A stretch of 64,000 bases of DNA, taken from NCBI RefSeq assembly GCF_030285365.1, contig NZ_JASVDS010000001.1, forward strand, positions 248,001-312,000, in the 5' to 3' direction. Shown here piece by piece: positions 52,096 to 61,152 of this stretch (position 1 is its first letter; each line of letters starts with the position of its first letter). The notes below the pieces were generated by a model. It was not told the origin of the DNA and ran no database searches. It was given only the letters and a program-made list of their open reading frames with translations. A program made the translations under genes and the position numbers. The stretch is from Roseateles subflavus (GTDB taxonomy: Bacteria; Pseudomonadota; Gammaproteobacteria; Burkholderiales; Burkholderiaceae_C).

Positions 52096-52560
52096 ATGGA
52101 TACCTCTGTGAACGACTCGCTGGCCGCCGTGCTGGCGGCCCACCCGCCGGCCCCCGGCGCCCTGCTGCCCCTGCTGCATGCGCTGCAGGACACGCTGGGC
52201 CATGTGCCGCCCGAGAGCGTGCCGGTGATCGCCGAGCACCTGAACCTGTCGCGTGCCGAGGTCCATGGCGTGGTCAGCTACTACCACTTCTTCCGCCAGG
52301 CGCCGGCCGGCCGCACGGTGCTGCAGGTCTGCCGCGCCGAGGCCTGCCAGTCCCGCGGTGCCGACCGCCTGCTGGCCCATGCCGAGCAGCGCCTGGGCTG
52401 CGCCTCGCACAGCACGCGCGCCGACGGCGCCGTGACCGTCGAACCCATCTACTGCCTCGGCCTGTGCGCCTCCTCGCCGGCCCTGATGCTCAACGAGCGC
52501 GTGCACGCGCGGATGACCGCCGCCAAGCTCGACGCCCTGCTGGAAAAGGAGGGGCTGTGA
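52096..52560 (+). CDS. fdsG: FdsG, formate dehydrogenase gamma subunit
   Basis: This 154-residue NuoE-like [2Fe-2S] protein has cluster ligands in LQVCRAEACQSRG and PIYCLGLCASSPALML (C-x4-C...C-x3-C). The N-terminal helical domain includes LLPLLHALQDTLGHVPPESV. It passes electrons within the soluble NAD-dependent formate dehydrogenase. ATG 52096 is chosen over upstream in-frame starts lying in the HPP gene. Its stop overlaps the fdsB start by one base (TGATG). Confidence 0.93.
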   Translation: MDTSVNDSLAAVLAAHPPAPGALLPLLHALQDTLGHVPPESVPVIAEHLNLSRAEVHGVVSYYHFFRQAPAGRTVLQVCRAEACQSRGADRLLAHAEQRLGCASHSTRADGAVTVEPIYCLGLCASSPALMLNERVHARMTAAKLDALLEKEGL

Positions 52561-54137
52561 TGTCCCCCGTGAAGGTTTTCATTCCCCGCGACGCGGCCGC
52601 GCTGGCCGTGGGCGCCGATGACGTCGCCGCCGCGCTGCTGGCCGAATGCCAGTGCCGCGGCCTGTCCCTCGAGCTGGTGCGCAACGGCTCGCGCGGCCTG
52701 TTGTGGCTGGAGACGCTGGTCGAGGTCCAGACGCCGCAAGGCCGCGTAGCCTACGGCCCCGTCGAGCCGGCCGACGTGCCCGGCCTGCTCGATGCCGGCC
52801 TGCTGAGCGGCGGCGCGCACCCGCTGTGCCACGGCCTCACCGAGCAGATCCCCTACCTCGCGCTGCAGGAGCGCCTGAGCTTCCGCCGCGTGGGCGTCAC
52901 GGACCCGCTGTCCCTGGCCGACTACGAGGCCCACGAGGGCTGGGCGGGCCTGCGCAAGGCCCTGCAGCTGGACGGCGCCGGCATCGTGGCCGAGATCACC
53001 CACTCCGGCCTGCGCGGCCGCGGCGGGGCGGCCTTCCCGGCGGGCATCAAGTGGCGCACGGTGCTGCAGACCGAGGCCCGCCAGAAGTACATCGTCTGCA
53101 ACGCCGACGAGGGCGACTCCGGCACCTTCGCCGACCGCATGGTGATGGAAGGCGACCCCTACATGCTGATCGAAGGCATGGCCATCGCCGGCCTGGCGGT
53201 GGGGGCCGACCGCGGCTATGTCTATGTCCGCTCGGAGTACCCGCACGCCATCGCCGCACTGAACGAGGCCATCGCCCGCGCCACGGCCGCCGGCTTCCTC
53301 GGCGCGAACCTGCTGGGCTCCGGCCGCGACTTCCACCTGGAGGTGCGCAAGGGCGCCGGCTCCTATGTCTGCGGCGAAGAGACCGCACTGCTGGAGAGCC
53401 TCGAGGGCAAGCGCGGCGTGGTGCGCGCCAAGCCGCCGCTGCCCGCGATCCAGGGGCTCTTCGGCCAGCCCACGGTCATCAACAACGTGCTGACCTTCGC
53501 CGCTGCACCGCTGATCCTGGCGCGCGGCGCGCAGTTCTACCGCGACCACGGCGTGGGCCGCTCGCACGGCACCCTGCCCTTCCAGCTGGCCGGCAACATC
53601 AAGCATGGCGGCCTGGTCGAGAAGGCCTTCGGCCTCACGCTGCGCGAGCTGCTCTACGGCTTCGGCGGCGGCACGGCCACCGGGCGGCCGATCAAGGCCG
53701 TGCAGGTGGGCGGCCCGCTGGGCGCCTACGTGCCCGAGTCGCAATGGGACGTGCCGCTGGACTACGAGGCCTATGCCGCCATGGGCGCCGTGCTGGGCCA
53801 CGGCGGCATCGTCGTGCATGACGACACCGCCGACCTCTCGCAGCTCGCTCGCTACGCCATGGAGTTCTGCGCCATCGAGTCCTGCGGCAAGTGCACGCCC
53901 TGCCGCATCGGCTCCACGCGCGGCGTCGAGGTGATCGACCGCATCCGCCGCGATGAACAGCGCGAGCAGCAGGTCCACCTGCTGCGCGACCTCTGCGACA
54001 CCCTGCTGCACGGCTCGCTGTGCGCCATGGGCGGCATGACGCCCTACCCGGTGCTGTCGGCCCTCAACCATTACCCGCAAGACTTTGGCCTGACGAGCAC
54101 GCCAAAGCTGGACCAGACAGCCGCGCAGGAGGCATGA
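52560..54137 (+). CDS. fdsB: FdsB, formate dehydrogenase beta subunit (NAD+/FMN)
   Basis: This 525-residue NuoF-like protein has an N-terminal thioredoxin-like part (about 1-100), then the FMN/NAD site with HSGLRGRGGAAFPAGIKW and VCNADEGDSGTFADR, GSYVCGEETALLESLEGKRG, and a C-terminal [4Fe-4S] motif ESCGKCTPCRIGSTRG with a later Cys in LHGSLCAMGG. It transfers electrons from the Fe-S chain to NAD+. It overlaps fdsG by 1 nt and, if FdsA used the earlier ATG, would overlap that too. Confidence 0.95.
   Translation: MSPVKVFIPRDAAALAVGADDVAAALLAECQCRGLSLELVRNGSRGLLWLETLVEVQTPQGRVAYGPVEPADVPGLLDAGLLSGGAHPLCHGLTEQIPYLALQERLSFRRVGVTDPLSLADYEAHEGWAGLRKALQLDGAGIVAEITHSGLRGRGGAAFPAGIKWRTVLQTEARQKYIVCNADEGDSGTFADRMVMEGDPYMLIEGMAIAGLAVGADRGYVYVRSEYPHAIAALNEAIARATAAGFLGANLLGSGRDFHLEVRKGAGSYVCGEETALLESLEGKRGVVRAKPPLPAIQGLFGQPTVINNVLTFAAAPLILARGAQFYRDHGVGRSHGTLPFQLAGNIKHGGLVEKAFGLTLRELLYGFGGGTATGRPIKAVQVGGPLGAYVPESQWDVPLDYEAYAAMGAVLGHGGIVVHDDTADLSQLARYAMEFCAIESCGKCTPCRIGSTRGVEVIDRIRRDEQREQQVHLLRDLCDTLLHGSLCAMGGMTPYPVLSALNHYPQDFGLTSTPKLDQTAAQEA
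54127..54132 (+). promoter_or_regulatory. Ribosome binding site of fdsA
   Basis: AGGAGG ends 1 nt before ATG 54134 but 7 nt before ATG 54140, so translation should begin at 54140. Confidence 0.75.
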
Positions 54138-54139
54138 CC

Positions 54140-57034
54140 ATGAACCATTCCGAGATCGACTACGGCACGCCCCGCCGCGAATCCGAACGCGAAGTCACCC
54201 TCGAGATCGACGGCCACAGCGTCACCGTGCCCGCCGGCACCTCGCTGATGCGCGCGGCCACCGAGGCCGGCGTGATGGTGCCCAAGCTCTGCGCGACCGA
54301 CAGCCTCGAGCCCTTCGGCTCCTGCCGGCTGTGCCTCGTGGAGATCGACGGCCGCAAGGGCTTCCCGGCCTCCTGCACCACGCCGGCCGAGGCCGGCATG
54401 AAGGTGAAGACGCAGAGCCCGAAGCTGCAGCAGCTGCGCAAGGGCGTGATGGAGCTCTACATCTCCGACCACCCGCTGGACTGCCTCACCTGCAGCGCCA
54501 ACGGCAACTGCGAGCTGCAGACGCAGGCGGGCGTCGTGGGGCTGCGCGACGTGCGCTACGGCGTGGGCGAGAAGGCGGGTGCGCACCACTGCGACCTGCC
54601 CAAGGACGAGTCCAATCCCTACTTCACCTTCGACTCCAGCAAGTGCATCGTCTGCAACCGCTGCGTGCGCGCCTGCGAGGAGACGCAGGGCACCTTCGCG
54701 CTGACGATCTCGGGCCGCGGCTTCGAGGCCCGCGTCTCGCCGGGCCAGGACCAGCCCTTCATGGAGTCCGACTGCGTGTCCTGCGGCGCCTGCGTGCAGG
54801 CCTGCCCCACGGCCACGCTGCAGGAGAAGACCATCATCCAGATCGGCCAGCCCGAGCACAGGGTCATCACCACCTGCGCCTACTGCGGCGTGGGCTGCGC
54901 CTTCAAGGCCGAGATGAAGGGCAGCCAGGTCGTGAACATGGTGCCCTGGAAGGACGGCAAGGCCAACGAGGGCCACAGCTGCATCAAGGGCCGCTTCGCC
55001 TGGGGCTACGCCACGCACCCGGACCGCATCACCAAGCCCATGATCCGCGCGAGCATCCAGGACCCGTGGCAGGAGGTCAGCTGGGAAGTCGCGCTGAGCC
55101 ACGCCGCCAGCGAGTTCCGCCGCATCCAGGAGAAGCACGGCCGTGACTCGATCGGCGGCATCACCTCCTCGCGCTGCACCAACGAGGAGACCTACCTCGT
55201 GCAGAAGCTGGTGCGCGCCGCCTTCGGCAACAACAACGTCGACACCTGCGCCCGCGTCTGCCACTCGCCCACGGGCTACGGCCTGGGCCAGACCCTCGGC
55301 ACCTCGGCCGGCACGCAGACCTTCAAGTCTGTCGAGAAGGCCGACGTGGTCATGGTCATCGGCGCCAACCCGAGCGAGGCCCACCCGGTCTTCGGCTCTC
55401 GCCTGAAGAAGCGCCTGCGCGAAGGCGCGAAGCTGATCGTCGTGGACCCGCGCCGCATCGACCTCGTCAAGAGCCCGCACATCGAGGCGGCGCACCACCT
55501 GCAGCTCAAGCCTGGCACCAATGTGGCGGTGATCAGCGCGATGGCGCACGTCGTCGTGACCGAGGGCCTCGTCAACCAGGCCTATGTGGCCGAGCGCTGC
55601 GACCCCAAGAGCTACGCGCAGTGGAGCGAGTTCGTCTCGCGACCGGAGAACTCGCCCGAGGCGCTGGAGGCCGCCAGCGGCGTGCCGGCGGCCGAGGTGC
55701 GCGCCGCGGCACGGCTCTACGCGACCGGCGGCAACGCGGCCATCTACTACGGCCTGGGCGTGACCGAGCACAGCCAGGGCTCGACCATGGTGATGGGCAT
55801 TGCCAATCTTGCGATGGCCACCGGCAACGTCGGCCGCGAGGGCGTGGGCGTGAACCCGCTGCGCGGCCAGAACAATGTGCAGGGCAGCTGCGACATGGGC
55901 AGCTTCCCGCACGAGCTGCCGGGCTACCGCCACATCAGCGACAGCACCGTGCGCGGCCAGTTCGAGGCCGCCTGGGGCGTGACGCTGAACCCCGAGCCGG
56001 GCCTGCGCATTCCCAACATGCTGGACGCCGCGCTCTCGGGCAGTTTCAAGGGCCTGTACTGCGAGGGCGAGGACATCGTGCAGTCCGACCCCAACACCCA
56101 GCACGTGGCCGCCGCCATGATGGCCATGGAGTGCGTGGTGGTGCAGGACATCTTCCTGAACGAGACCGCCAAGTACGCCCACGTCTTCCTGCCGGGCTCC
56201 AGCTTCCTCGAAAAGGACGGCACCTTCACCAACGCCGAGCGCCGCATCAGCCGCGTGCGCAAGGTCATGCCCCCGCTGGGTGGCTATGCCGACTGGGAGG
56301 TCACGCAGAAGCTGGCGCAGGCGCTGGGCTACCCGATGAACTACGCCAATCCCGAGGAGATCATGCGGGAGATCGCGGCGCTGACCCCGACCTTCGCCGG
56401 CGTGAGCTACGAGAAGATCGAACGCCTGGGCAGCGTGCAGTGGCCCTGCAACGGCAGCACCGAGGAAGCCGGCACGCCCATCATGCACGTCGGCAAGTTC
56501 GTGCGCGGCCAGGGCCGCTTCATCATCACCCAGTACGTGCCGACAGACGAGAAGGTGACGCGCAAGTTCCCGCTGCTGCTCACCACGGGCCGCATCCTGA
56601 GCCAGTACAACGTCGGCGCCCAGACGCGTCGCACCGAGAACAGCCAGTGGCACAGCGAGGACGTGCTGGAGATCCACCCGCACGACGCCGAGGAGCGCGG
56701 CATCGCCGACGGCGACTGGGCGGGCATCCAGAGCCGCGCGGGCGAGACCGTGCTGCGCGCCGTCGTCACCGAGCGCGTGCAGCCGGGCGTGGTCTACACG
56801 ACCTTCCATTTCCCCGAGTCGGGTGCCAACGTCATCACGACGGACAACTCCGACTGGGCGACCAACTGCCCCGAGTACAAGGTGACCGCCGTGCAGGTCA
56901 TGAAGGTGATGCAGGCGCAGCACCTCTCGCCGTGGCAGAAGGAGTTCAACCGCTTCGATGCGCTGCAGCAGGAGCTGCTGCACGCCGCGCAGCACCCCTC
57001 GTCTCCCGCGGAAGCCGTGCATGGCGGCAAGTGA
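54140..57034 (+). CDS. fdsA: FdsA, molybdenum-dependent formate dehydrogenase alpha subunit
   Basis: This 964-residue protein has an N-terminal [2Fe-2S] domain (about 15-95, PKLCATDS, GSCRLCLVEI), a NuoG-type His/Cys cluster region (DCLTCSANGNCELQ) and two [4Fe-4S] motifs (CIVCNRCVRAC and CVSCGACVQAC). A further [4Fe-4S] site follows (CAYCGVGCAF), and then the molybdopterin guanine dinucleotide domains. The molybdenum ligand is Cys374 in TCARVCHSPTGYGLG, with the adjacent catalytic His. It oxidises formate to CO2. All cluster motifs look intact. It is coupled to fdsB and followed by fdhD/fdsC. Confidence 0.96.
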   Translation: MNHSEIDYGTPRRESEREVTLEIDGHSVTVPAGTSLMRAATEAGVMVPKLCATDSLEPFGSCRLCLVEIDGRKGFPASCTTPAEAGMKVKTQSPKLQQLRKGVMELYISDHPLDCLTCSANGNCELQTQAGVVGLRDVRYGVGEKAGAHHCDLPKDESNPYFTFDSSKCIVCNRCVRACEETQGTFALTISGRGFEARVSPGQDQPFMESDCVSCGACVQACPTATLQEKTIIQIGQPEHRVITTCAYCGVGCAFKAEMKGSQVVNMVPWKDGKANEGHSCIKGRFAWGYATHPDRITKPMIRASIQDPWQEVSWEVALSHAASEFRRIQEKHGRDSIGGITSSRCTNEETYLVQKLVRAAFGNNNVDTCARVCHSPTGYGLGQTLGTSAGTQTFKSVEKADVVMVIGANPSEAHPVFGSRLKKRLREGAKLIVVDPRRIDLVKSPHIEAAHHLQLKPGTNVAVISAMAHVVVTEGLVNQAYVAERCDPKSYAQWSEFVSRPENSPEALEAASGVPAAEVRAAARLYATGGNAAIYYGLGVTEHSQGSTMVMGIANLAMATGNVGREGVGVNPLRGQNNVQGSCDMGSFPHELPGYRHISDSTVRGQFEAAWGVTLNPEPGLRIPNMLDAALSGSFKGLYCEGEDIVQSDPNTQHVAAAMMAMECVVVQDIFLNETAKYAHVFLPGSSFLEKDGTFTNAERRISRVRKVMPPLGGYADWEVTQKLAQALGYPMNYANPEEIMREIAALTPTFAGVSYEKIERLGSVQWPCNGSTEEAGTPIMHVGKFVRGQGRFIITQYVPTDEKVTRKFPLLLTTGRILSQYNVGAQTRRTENSQWHSEDVLEIHPHDAEERGIADGDWAGIQSRAGETVLRAVVTERVQPGVVYTTFHFPESGANVITTDNSDWATNCPEYKVTAVQVMKVMQAQHLSPWQKEFNRFDALQQELLHAAQHPSSPAEAVHGGK

Positions 57035-57041
57035 GCCCCGG

Positions 57042-57950
57042 ATGAAGCGCCCGCCCCTGTCTCCCGCGCCGGTCGCCCCCGACTTCTGCGAGGGCGCCCG
57101 CGCGCTGCCGGTGCGGCGCGTGCGCGGCGGCCACAGCTCGGAGCTGCTGGACTGGGTGGCCGATGAGGTCCCCGTGGCGCTGGAGTACAACGGCGTCAGC
57201 CACGCCGTGATGCTGGCCACGCCGCTGGACCTGGAGGATTTCGCGCTGGGCTTCTCGCTCAGCGAGGGCATCCTGCAGCGGCCGGATGAGCTGTATGGCG
57301 TCGAGGAGGTGCCGGGCGCGCAAGGCATCACGCTGAAGCTGGAGATCGCCAGCGGCGCCTTCGCCCGCCTGAAGGAGCGGCGGCGCACGCTGGCCGGCCG
57401 AACGGGCTGCGGCCTGTGCGGCACCGAGAGTCTCGCGCACGTGGCCCGGGACCTGCCGGCGCTGGCGCCCGTCACCGAGGGTCAGGTCTTGCGCCGCGAG
57501 GCCATCGCTCACGCCATGAGCCAGTTCTGCGAGCAGCAGACCCTGCAGCAGGCCACGGGCGCCGTGCATGCCGCGGCCTGGTGCTCGGCGGACGGCGAGC
57601 TTCGCTGGCTGCGCGAGGACGTCGGCCGCCACAACGCGCTGGACAAGCTCATCGGCGCCCTGGCCCGCATGGGCGTGAAGGCGGGCGAGGGCTTCATCGC
57701 CGTCACCAGCCGCGCCAGCTTCGAGATGGTGCAGAAGACGGCCATGGCCGGCGTGCCGCTGCTGGCGGCCGTCTCTGCGCCGACCAGCTTCGCCGTCACC
57801 ACCGCCACCCAGGCCGGCATGACGCTCGTCGGCTTTGCCCGGGGGCAGGACCTGGTGGTCTACTGCCATCCCGAGCGCCTGGACCTCGGTGCCGCGCCTG
57901 CGGCGCTCGCGCCGTCCGGCGGCTCCACGGGCCCTGGCCCGACCCACTGA
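57042..57950 (+). CDS. fdsC: FdhD/FdsC, sulfur carrier for formate dehydrogenase maturation
   Basis: This 302-residue FdhD-family protein has the functional Cys pair in RTGCGLCGTES (Cys123 and Cys126), the preceding LDLEDFALGFSLSEGIL block and REDVGRHNALDKLIGAL. It transfers sulfur from a cysteine desulfurase to the molybdenum cofactor, which FdsA needs for activity. ATG 57042 is 7 nt past the fdsA stop; ATG 57021 inside fdsA would add 7 residues and is a real alternative. It lies in the order fdsA-C-D normal for soluble formate dehydrogenases. Confidence 0.94.
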   Translation: MKRPPLSPAPVAPDFCEGARALPVRRVRGGHSSELLDWVADEVPVALEYNGVSHAVMLATPLDLEDFALGFSLSEGILQRPDELYGVEEVPGAQGITLKLEIASGAFARLKERRRTLAGRTGCGLCGTESLAHVARDLPALAPVTEGQVLRREAIAHAMSQFCEQQTLQQATGAVHAAAWCSADGELRWLREDVGRHNALDKLIGALARMGVKAGEGFIAVTSRASFEMVQKTAMAGVPLLAAVSAPTSFAVTTATQAGMTLVGFARGQDLVVYCHPERLDLGAAPAALAPSGGSTGPGPTH

Positions 57951-57971
57951 ACGCCCGCATTCCCACACATC

Positions 57972-58190
57972 ATGGACATCGAAAAACTCGTCCGCATGGC
58001 CAACCAGATCGGCACCTTCTTCGAGGCCATGCCCGACCACGCCGAGGCCGTCGAGGGCATTGCCCTGCACATCCAGAAGTTCTGGGAACCCCGCATGCGC
58101 CGCGAATTCCTCGGCGCCCTGGATGCCGGTCACGCCGAGACGGCGGCGCTGCGGCCGATCGTGAAGGAAGCGGTGCAGCGCCTTCACTGA
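57972..58190 (+). CDS. fdsD: FdsD, formate dehydrogenase delta subunit
   Basis: This 72-residue protein matches the FdsD family: LVRMANQIGTFFEAMPDH at the start, IALHIQKFWEPRMRREFL in the middle. FdsD assists cofactor insertion or stability of the FdsABG complex. It is the last gene of the fds operon, followed by two hairpins at 58200-58254. Confidence 0.94.
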   Translation: MDIEKLVRMANQIGTFFEAMPDHAEAVEGIALHIQKFWEPRMRREFLGALDAGHAETAALRPIVKEAVQRLH

Positions 58191-58199
58191 GAACCGCAC

Positions 58200-58254
58200 C
58201 GATGAGCGAAGGGCTCATCGATACGGCACAGTATCCCCGCCCGAACGGGTGGGG
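58200..58254 (+). terminator. Tandem hairpins at the end of the fds operon
   Basis: A perfect 8-bp stem CGATGAGC/GCTCATCG (loop 5 nt) at 58200-58220 is followed by an 8-bp stem with one G-U, CCCCGCCC/GGGTGGGG (loop GAAC), at 58235-58254. Neither has a T-tract, so this may slow or process the transcript rather than act as a classical terminator. Confidence 0.4.
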
Positions 58255-58315
58255 CCCACCGGCCCGGCGCGACTCACATGTCGATACATAATCAAAAGTT
58301 CATAGGGAGAACGAC

Positions 58316-58738
58316 ATGGAAACCCGCGCCGACACCGTCGCCAGCTTCATCAATTCCGCCAGCCAGTCCGACAGCCAGCTGCTTCGCAAGATCGAGGGCC
58401 TCGCCATCTCGGCGGACGCCAAGGCCGTCCTCGCGGACTTGCTGAAGCTCGCGAGCCGGGTCGGCGAACAGGTGCTGCGCATCGGACGTAAGGTCATCGA
58501 CTTCGTGCTCTCGCTCATGAAGCACTTCCCCACGCTCACGTTCACCGCGCTGGTGGCCGTGGTCGTGGGCATGCTGCTGGCAGCCGTGCCTGTTCTCGGG
58601 GCGGTCCTCGGCCCGGCGTTGACACCCCTGGCTGCAGCGCTGGGCATCGCCTGGGGCGCGAAGGCCGAGCTGGACTCCCCGGATCTGGCGGAACGCGTGC
58701 GTGCCTTTGCAGCCGGCTTCTCCGGCCTGGCCGTCTGA
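58316..58738 (+). CDS. Small membrane protein of unknown function
   Basis: This 140-residue protein has a soluble amphipathic N-terminal half (DLLKLASRVGEQVLRIGRKVIDFVLSL in two stretches) and one long or paired hydrophobic region at about 75-113 (TALVAVVVGMLLAAVPVLG... ALGIAWG), then a short C-terminal tail. AGGGAGA at 58302-58308 precedes the ATG. I recognise no family. It lies 18 nt upstream of a TerB-like gene that also has a glycine/alanine-rich hydrophobic part, so the two probably act together. Confidence 0.75.
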   Translation: METRADTVASFINSASQSDSQLLRKIEGLAISADAKAVLADLLKLASRVGEQVLRIGRKVIDFVLSLMKHFPTLTFTALVAVVVGMLLAAVPVLGAVLGPALTPLAAALGIAWGAKAELDSPDLAERVRAFAAGFSGLAV

Positions 58739-58756
58739 GCCACCTCGGAGCCCGCC

Positions 58757-59824
58757 ATGGCCGACCGTTTGACTCTGGACGACTTCGCGCACCTCGAGCA
58801 GATCATTGCGGAGCCGCTGCGCTTCAAGGCCAAGCTGGCCATCGGCGAGGACGCCTACACCTCCATGCGCATGGTCAACAAGGCGCGTGAGCTCTGGGAC
58901 GTGCTCGGCGCGGCAGGGACGGGCGCTGCCGTGGCCAAGTCCTCCCTTGTCGCAGGGGCCTTCTTTGCGCCCTCGGGGCTGATGGGCGCGCTGGGCATCG
59001 GGGCGGCCGCCACGCCGGTGGGCTGGGTGGCCTTCGCGGCGCTGGCATCCGGTGGCGCCTGCTACGGCCTCTATCGCTGGCTCGGTGATGCCCGCGCCTC
59101 GCGGGTGATCGAGATTCCGCGATTTCTCAACACGCCCCTGGATGCCCTGGGACTGGCTCTCTTCGACCTCATCGCGCCCATTTCCCTGCGTCTCGCGGCG
59201 GTCGATGGTCAGGTCGAGGACGCCGAGCGGCAGGCCCTGCTGACGCACCTGGTCGAGGAATGGGGCATGGACTCGGCCTTCGTGGCGCAGGCCCTCACCC
59301 TCATCGAGCCGGCGGCCGCGACGGGCTCGCTGGACGACATGGCTCTGGAGCTCTCCAGGTTCCTGCACGCCAATCCGGACTGCAACCATGCGGCCGTGGC
59401 CAGGGACCTGGGCCTCTTCCTCCAGGAGATGCTGGAGGCGGCCGGCCCGCTGTCGGAACAAGAGCAGGCTGCGCTGCAGCGGACGTCATCGCTGATTGCC
59501 CAGGCGCCGCCCACGGCCTGGAGCGCGACCTGGCAGTCGGCCCGGGACGGCGCAGTGAAGGGTGCTCGCAAGGCTGGCAGCGCCGGCGCGGAAGCTGCGA
59601 GCATCGCCCGGCAGTGGACGCAGGAGCGGCTGCCGACGCAGACGGACATCACTGCTGCCGCGGACCGAACGATGACGCAGCTCAAGGTGCACACCGCCTC
59701 GGCATCGACATGGGCCAAGGACGCGCTCCAGGGCACGGATCAGGTGAAGGCCCAAGTGCAGAGCAAGGTCCGGTCGGCCGCCGACAGCCTGGGTGCGTGG
59801 GTCAAGCGCAAGAAAGCGCCGTGA
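58757..59824 (+). CDS. TerB-like protein with hydrophobic N-terminal region
   Basis: This 355-residue protein has residues 50-105 that are hydrophobic and Gly/Ala-rich (SSLVAGAFFAPSGLMGALGIG, AFAALASGGACYGLY). Residues of about 131-245 look like the helical TerB/tellurite-resistance-like domain (ISLRLAAVDGQVEDAERQAL, EEWGMDSAFVAQAL), with acidic residues typical of metal-binding TerB. The C-terminal 90 residues are Ala/Lys/Thr-rich with heptad-like spacing (DRTMTQLKVHTASAS, KVRSAADSLGAW). The assignment to TerB is moderate. It is paired with the small membrane protein upstream. Confidence 0.7.
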   Translation: MADRLTLDDFAHLEQIIAEPLRFKAKLAIGEDAYTSMRMVNKARELWDVLGAAGTGAAVAKSSLVAGAFFAPSGLMGALGIGAAATPVGWVAFAALASGGACYGLYRWLGDARASRVIEIPRFLNTPLDALGLALFDLIAPISLRLAAVDGQVEDAERQALLTHLVEEWGMDSAFVAQALTLIEPAAATGSLDDMALELSRFLHANPDCNHAAVARDLGLFLQEMLEAAGPLSEQEQAALQRTSSLIAQAPPTAWSATWQSARDGAVKGARKAGSAGAEAASIARQWTQERLPTQTDITAAADRTMTQLKVHTASASTWAKDALQGTDQVKAQVQSKVRSAADSLGAWVKRKKAP

Positions 59825-59864
59825 CCGGTCGCCGCAGACACTCAGGAAGAAGGGCGCCCTCCGA

Positions 59865-60359
59865 ATGATCGCGACATCTGGCCGCAAAACTGTCCTGCCG
59901 GCCGCCGCCCGTCTCGCGCTCGTGCTGGCCGCGGTCGGCACCTGCAACGCCCAGCACCTGCCGCCTCCCAGCCGCACGGCCTACAAATGCGCGGTGAACG
60001 GCAAGGTCTCCTACTCGGATGCCCCTTGCGAGGGAGCCGAGCGGCTCCAGCTCGAACCGACCCGGGGTCTCAGCAAGTCCACCGGACAGGAACTCATCGG
60101 CCAGGATGTGCGACGCGAGCGGTTCAACGAGCAGCTGTACGGCGCGGTCAAGCCCGTCACGGGCAAGACGCCGCAGGAGATGGCCGTCCTGGAACGGCGC
60201 CTGCCCCTCAGCACCGAGGCACAGCAGCGATGCCAGTGGCTGGACCAGACGCTGCCGCAGTGGGAGGCTCGGGAACGATCGAGCATCGGGCAGGAGCGCA
60301 AGGCGATCCAGAAGCAGCTGCTTGAACTTCGGCAGCAGCAACGTTCGCTGCGCTGTTGA
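59865..60359 (+). CDS. Exported DUF4124-like protein
   Basis: This 164-residue protein has a signal peptide (about 1-29, VLAAVGTCNAQ) followed by a DUF4124-type segment TAYKCAVNGKVSYSDAPCEG, in which the two Cys are conserved (normally YKWVDANGKVHYSD...). The C-terminal half is a charged helix with heptad character (WEARERSSIGQERKAIQKQL, LRQQQRSL). It is predicted to be periplasmic; function unknown. It lies 40 nt downstream of the TerB-like gene and may be cotranscribed. Confidence 0.75.
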   Translation: MIATSGRKTVLPAAARLALVLAAVGTCNAQHLPPPSRTAYKCAVNGKVSYSDAPCEGAERLQLEPTRGLSKSTGQELIGQDVRRERFNEQLYGAVKPVTGKTPQEMAVLERRLPLSTEAQQRCQWLDQTLPQWEARERSSIGQERKAIQKQLLELRQQQRSLRC

Positions 60360-60387
60360 GGACCACTGGAGCGACCGCCGAGCCGGA

Positions 60388-60972
60388 TCAGCCCCCCGCC
60401 GCCGGCGCGCACGTCGGCGACTCCATCGCCTCCTGGTAGGACTTGCCGGCACAGCGCTGCAGTCGGCGCAGGATGCGGGCGTTGGCGGCATCGTTCGGAT
60501 GGCGTTCGAGCTGCCGGATCAGCTCGGGGAGCTCGTCAAAGCGCCCCTCGAGAAACGCGATGGTGCCGCTCACATAGGCATTCCAGTTGAAGCCGGCGGC
60601 GGCGGCACTGGCCGCCTCGTCGGCCGGCATCAGCGTCTGGCGCGCCTGTTCGATGCTTTGCGCAGAGCGGCCCAGCAGGGCCAGGTTCTGCGCCATGTGC
60701 CAGCGCACGGTGTTGATGCGCGACTGTTCGATGGCGATGAAGCGCTGCATCAGCTGCACCGCCTCGGCCCGGCAGCCCAGCGCATCGAGCTGGCGCCAGC
60801 CGCTGACCGGGTCCTGGTCGAAGCGCTGCCACGACAAGGCCGGCAACGCCCTGGCAGCGGCCTGGAACGCCGTGCTGCAGTCGACCGTCTCAGCGGCCCA
60901 GGCGCCCGGCGGGGCCGCCCACGCCAGGAGCGCCGCGAGGGCCGGTCGAAGCAGGCTTCGGGGTGAGTTCAT
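60388..60972 (-). CDS. Exported TPR-like hypothetical protein
   Basis: This 194-residue protein has a signal peptide (MNSPRSLLRPALAALLAWAA ending GAWAAE). The mature part is helical with TPR-like units (LALLGRSAQSIEQARQTL, GTIAFLEGRFDELPELIRQL) and four Cys that could pair (TVDCSTAF, ALGCRAEA, LQRCAGK, SPTCAP). ATG 60987 would add 5 residues. No known family. It is divergent from the following exported hypothetical gene. Confidence 0.7.
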   Translation of the reverse strand: MNSPRSLLRPALAALLAWAAPPGAWAAETVDCSTAFQAAARALPALSWQRFDQDPVSGWRQLDALGCRAEAVQLMQRFIAIEQSRINTVRWHMAQNLALLGRSAQSIEQARQTLMPADEAASAAAAGFNWNAYVSGTIAFLEGRFDELPELIRQLERHPNDAANARILRRLQRCAGKSYQEAMESPTCAPAAGG

Positions 60973-61152
60973 GGGGTGTCGGTGCATGGGCAGGAATGTA
61001 CCGGCAATCACCGAGTTCGCCCGTGACCCTGACGCGTTAGCGCCATCGTCTCGATGCGGCGGCCCGCGCCCGCCCCCCACCGCCTGCCGGCCCGTCATCC
61101 GCACGGAGCCCGGGGCCCGCCTGCCCCTACACTCCCGCCCCGGGGAGCGCAC

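Noticed and set aside
54071-57475. A 1134-codon open frame on the minus strand across fdsA
   Set aside because: It is the antisense of an unmistakable formate dehydrogenase gene. Long antisense frames are expected at this GC content, and its translation is low-complexity His/Ala/Leu-rich with no domain.
58757-59824. Tellurite resistance operon
   Set aside because: Only one TerB-like domain is present and it is divergent; terA, terC, terD and terZ are absent.
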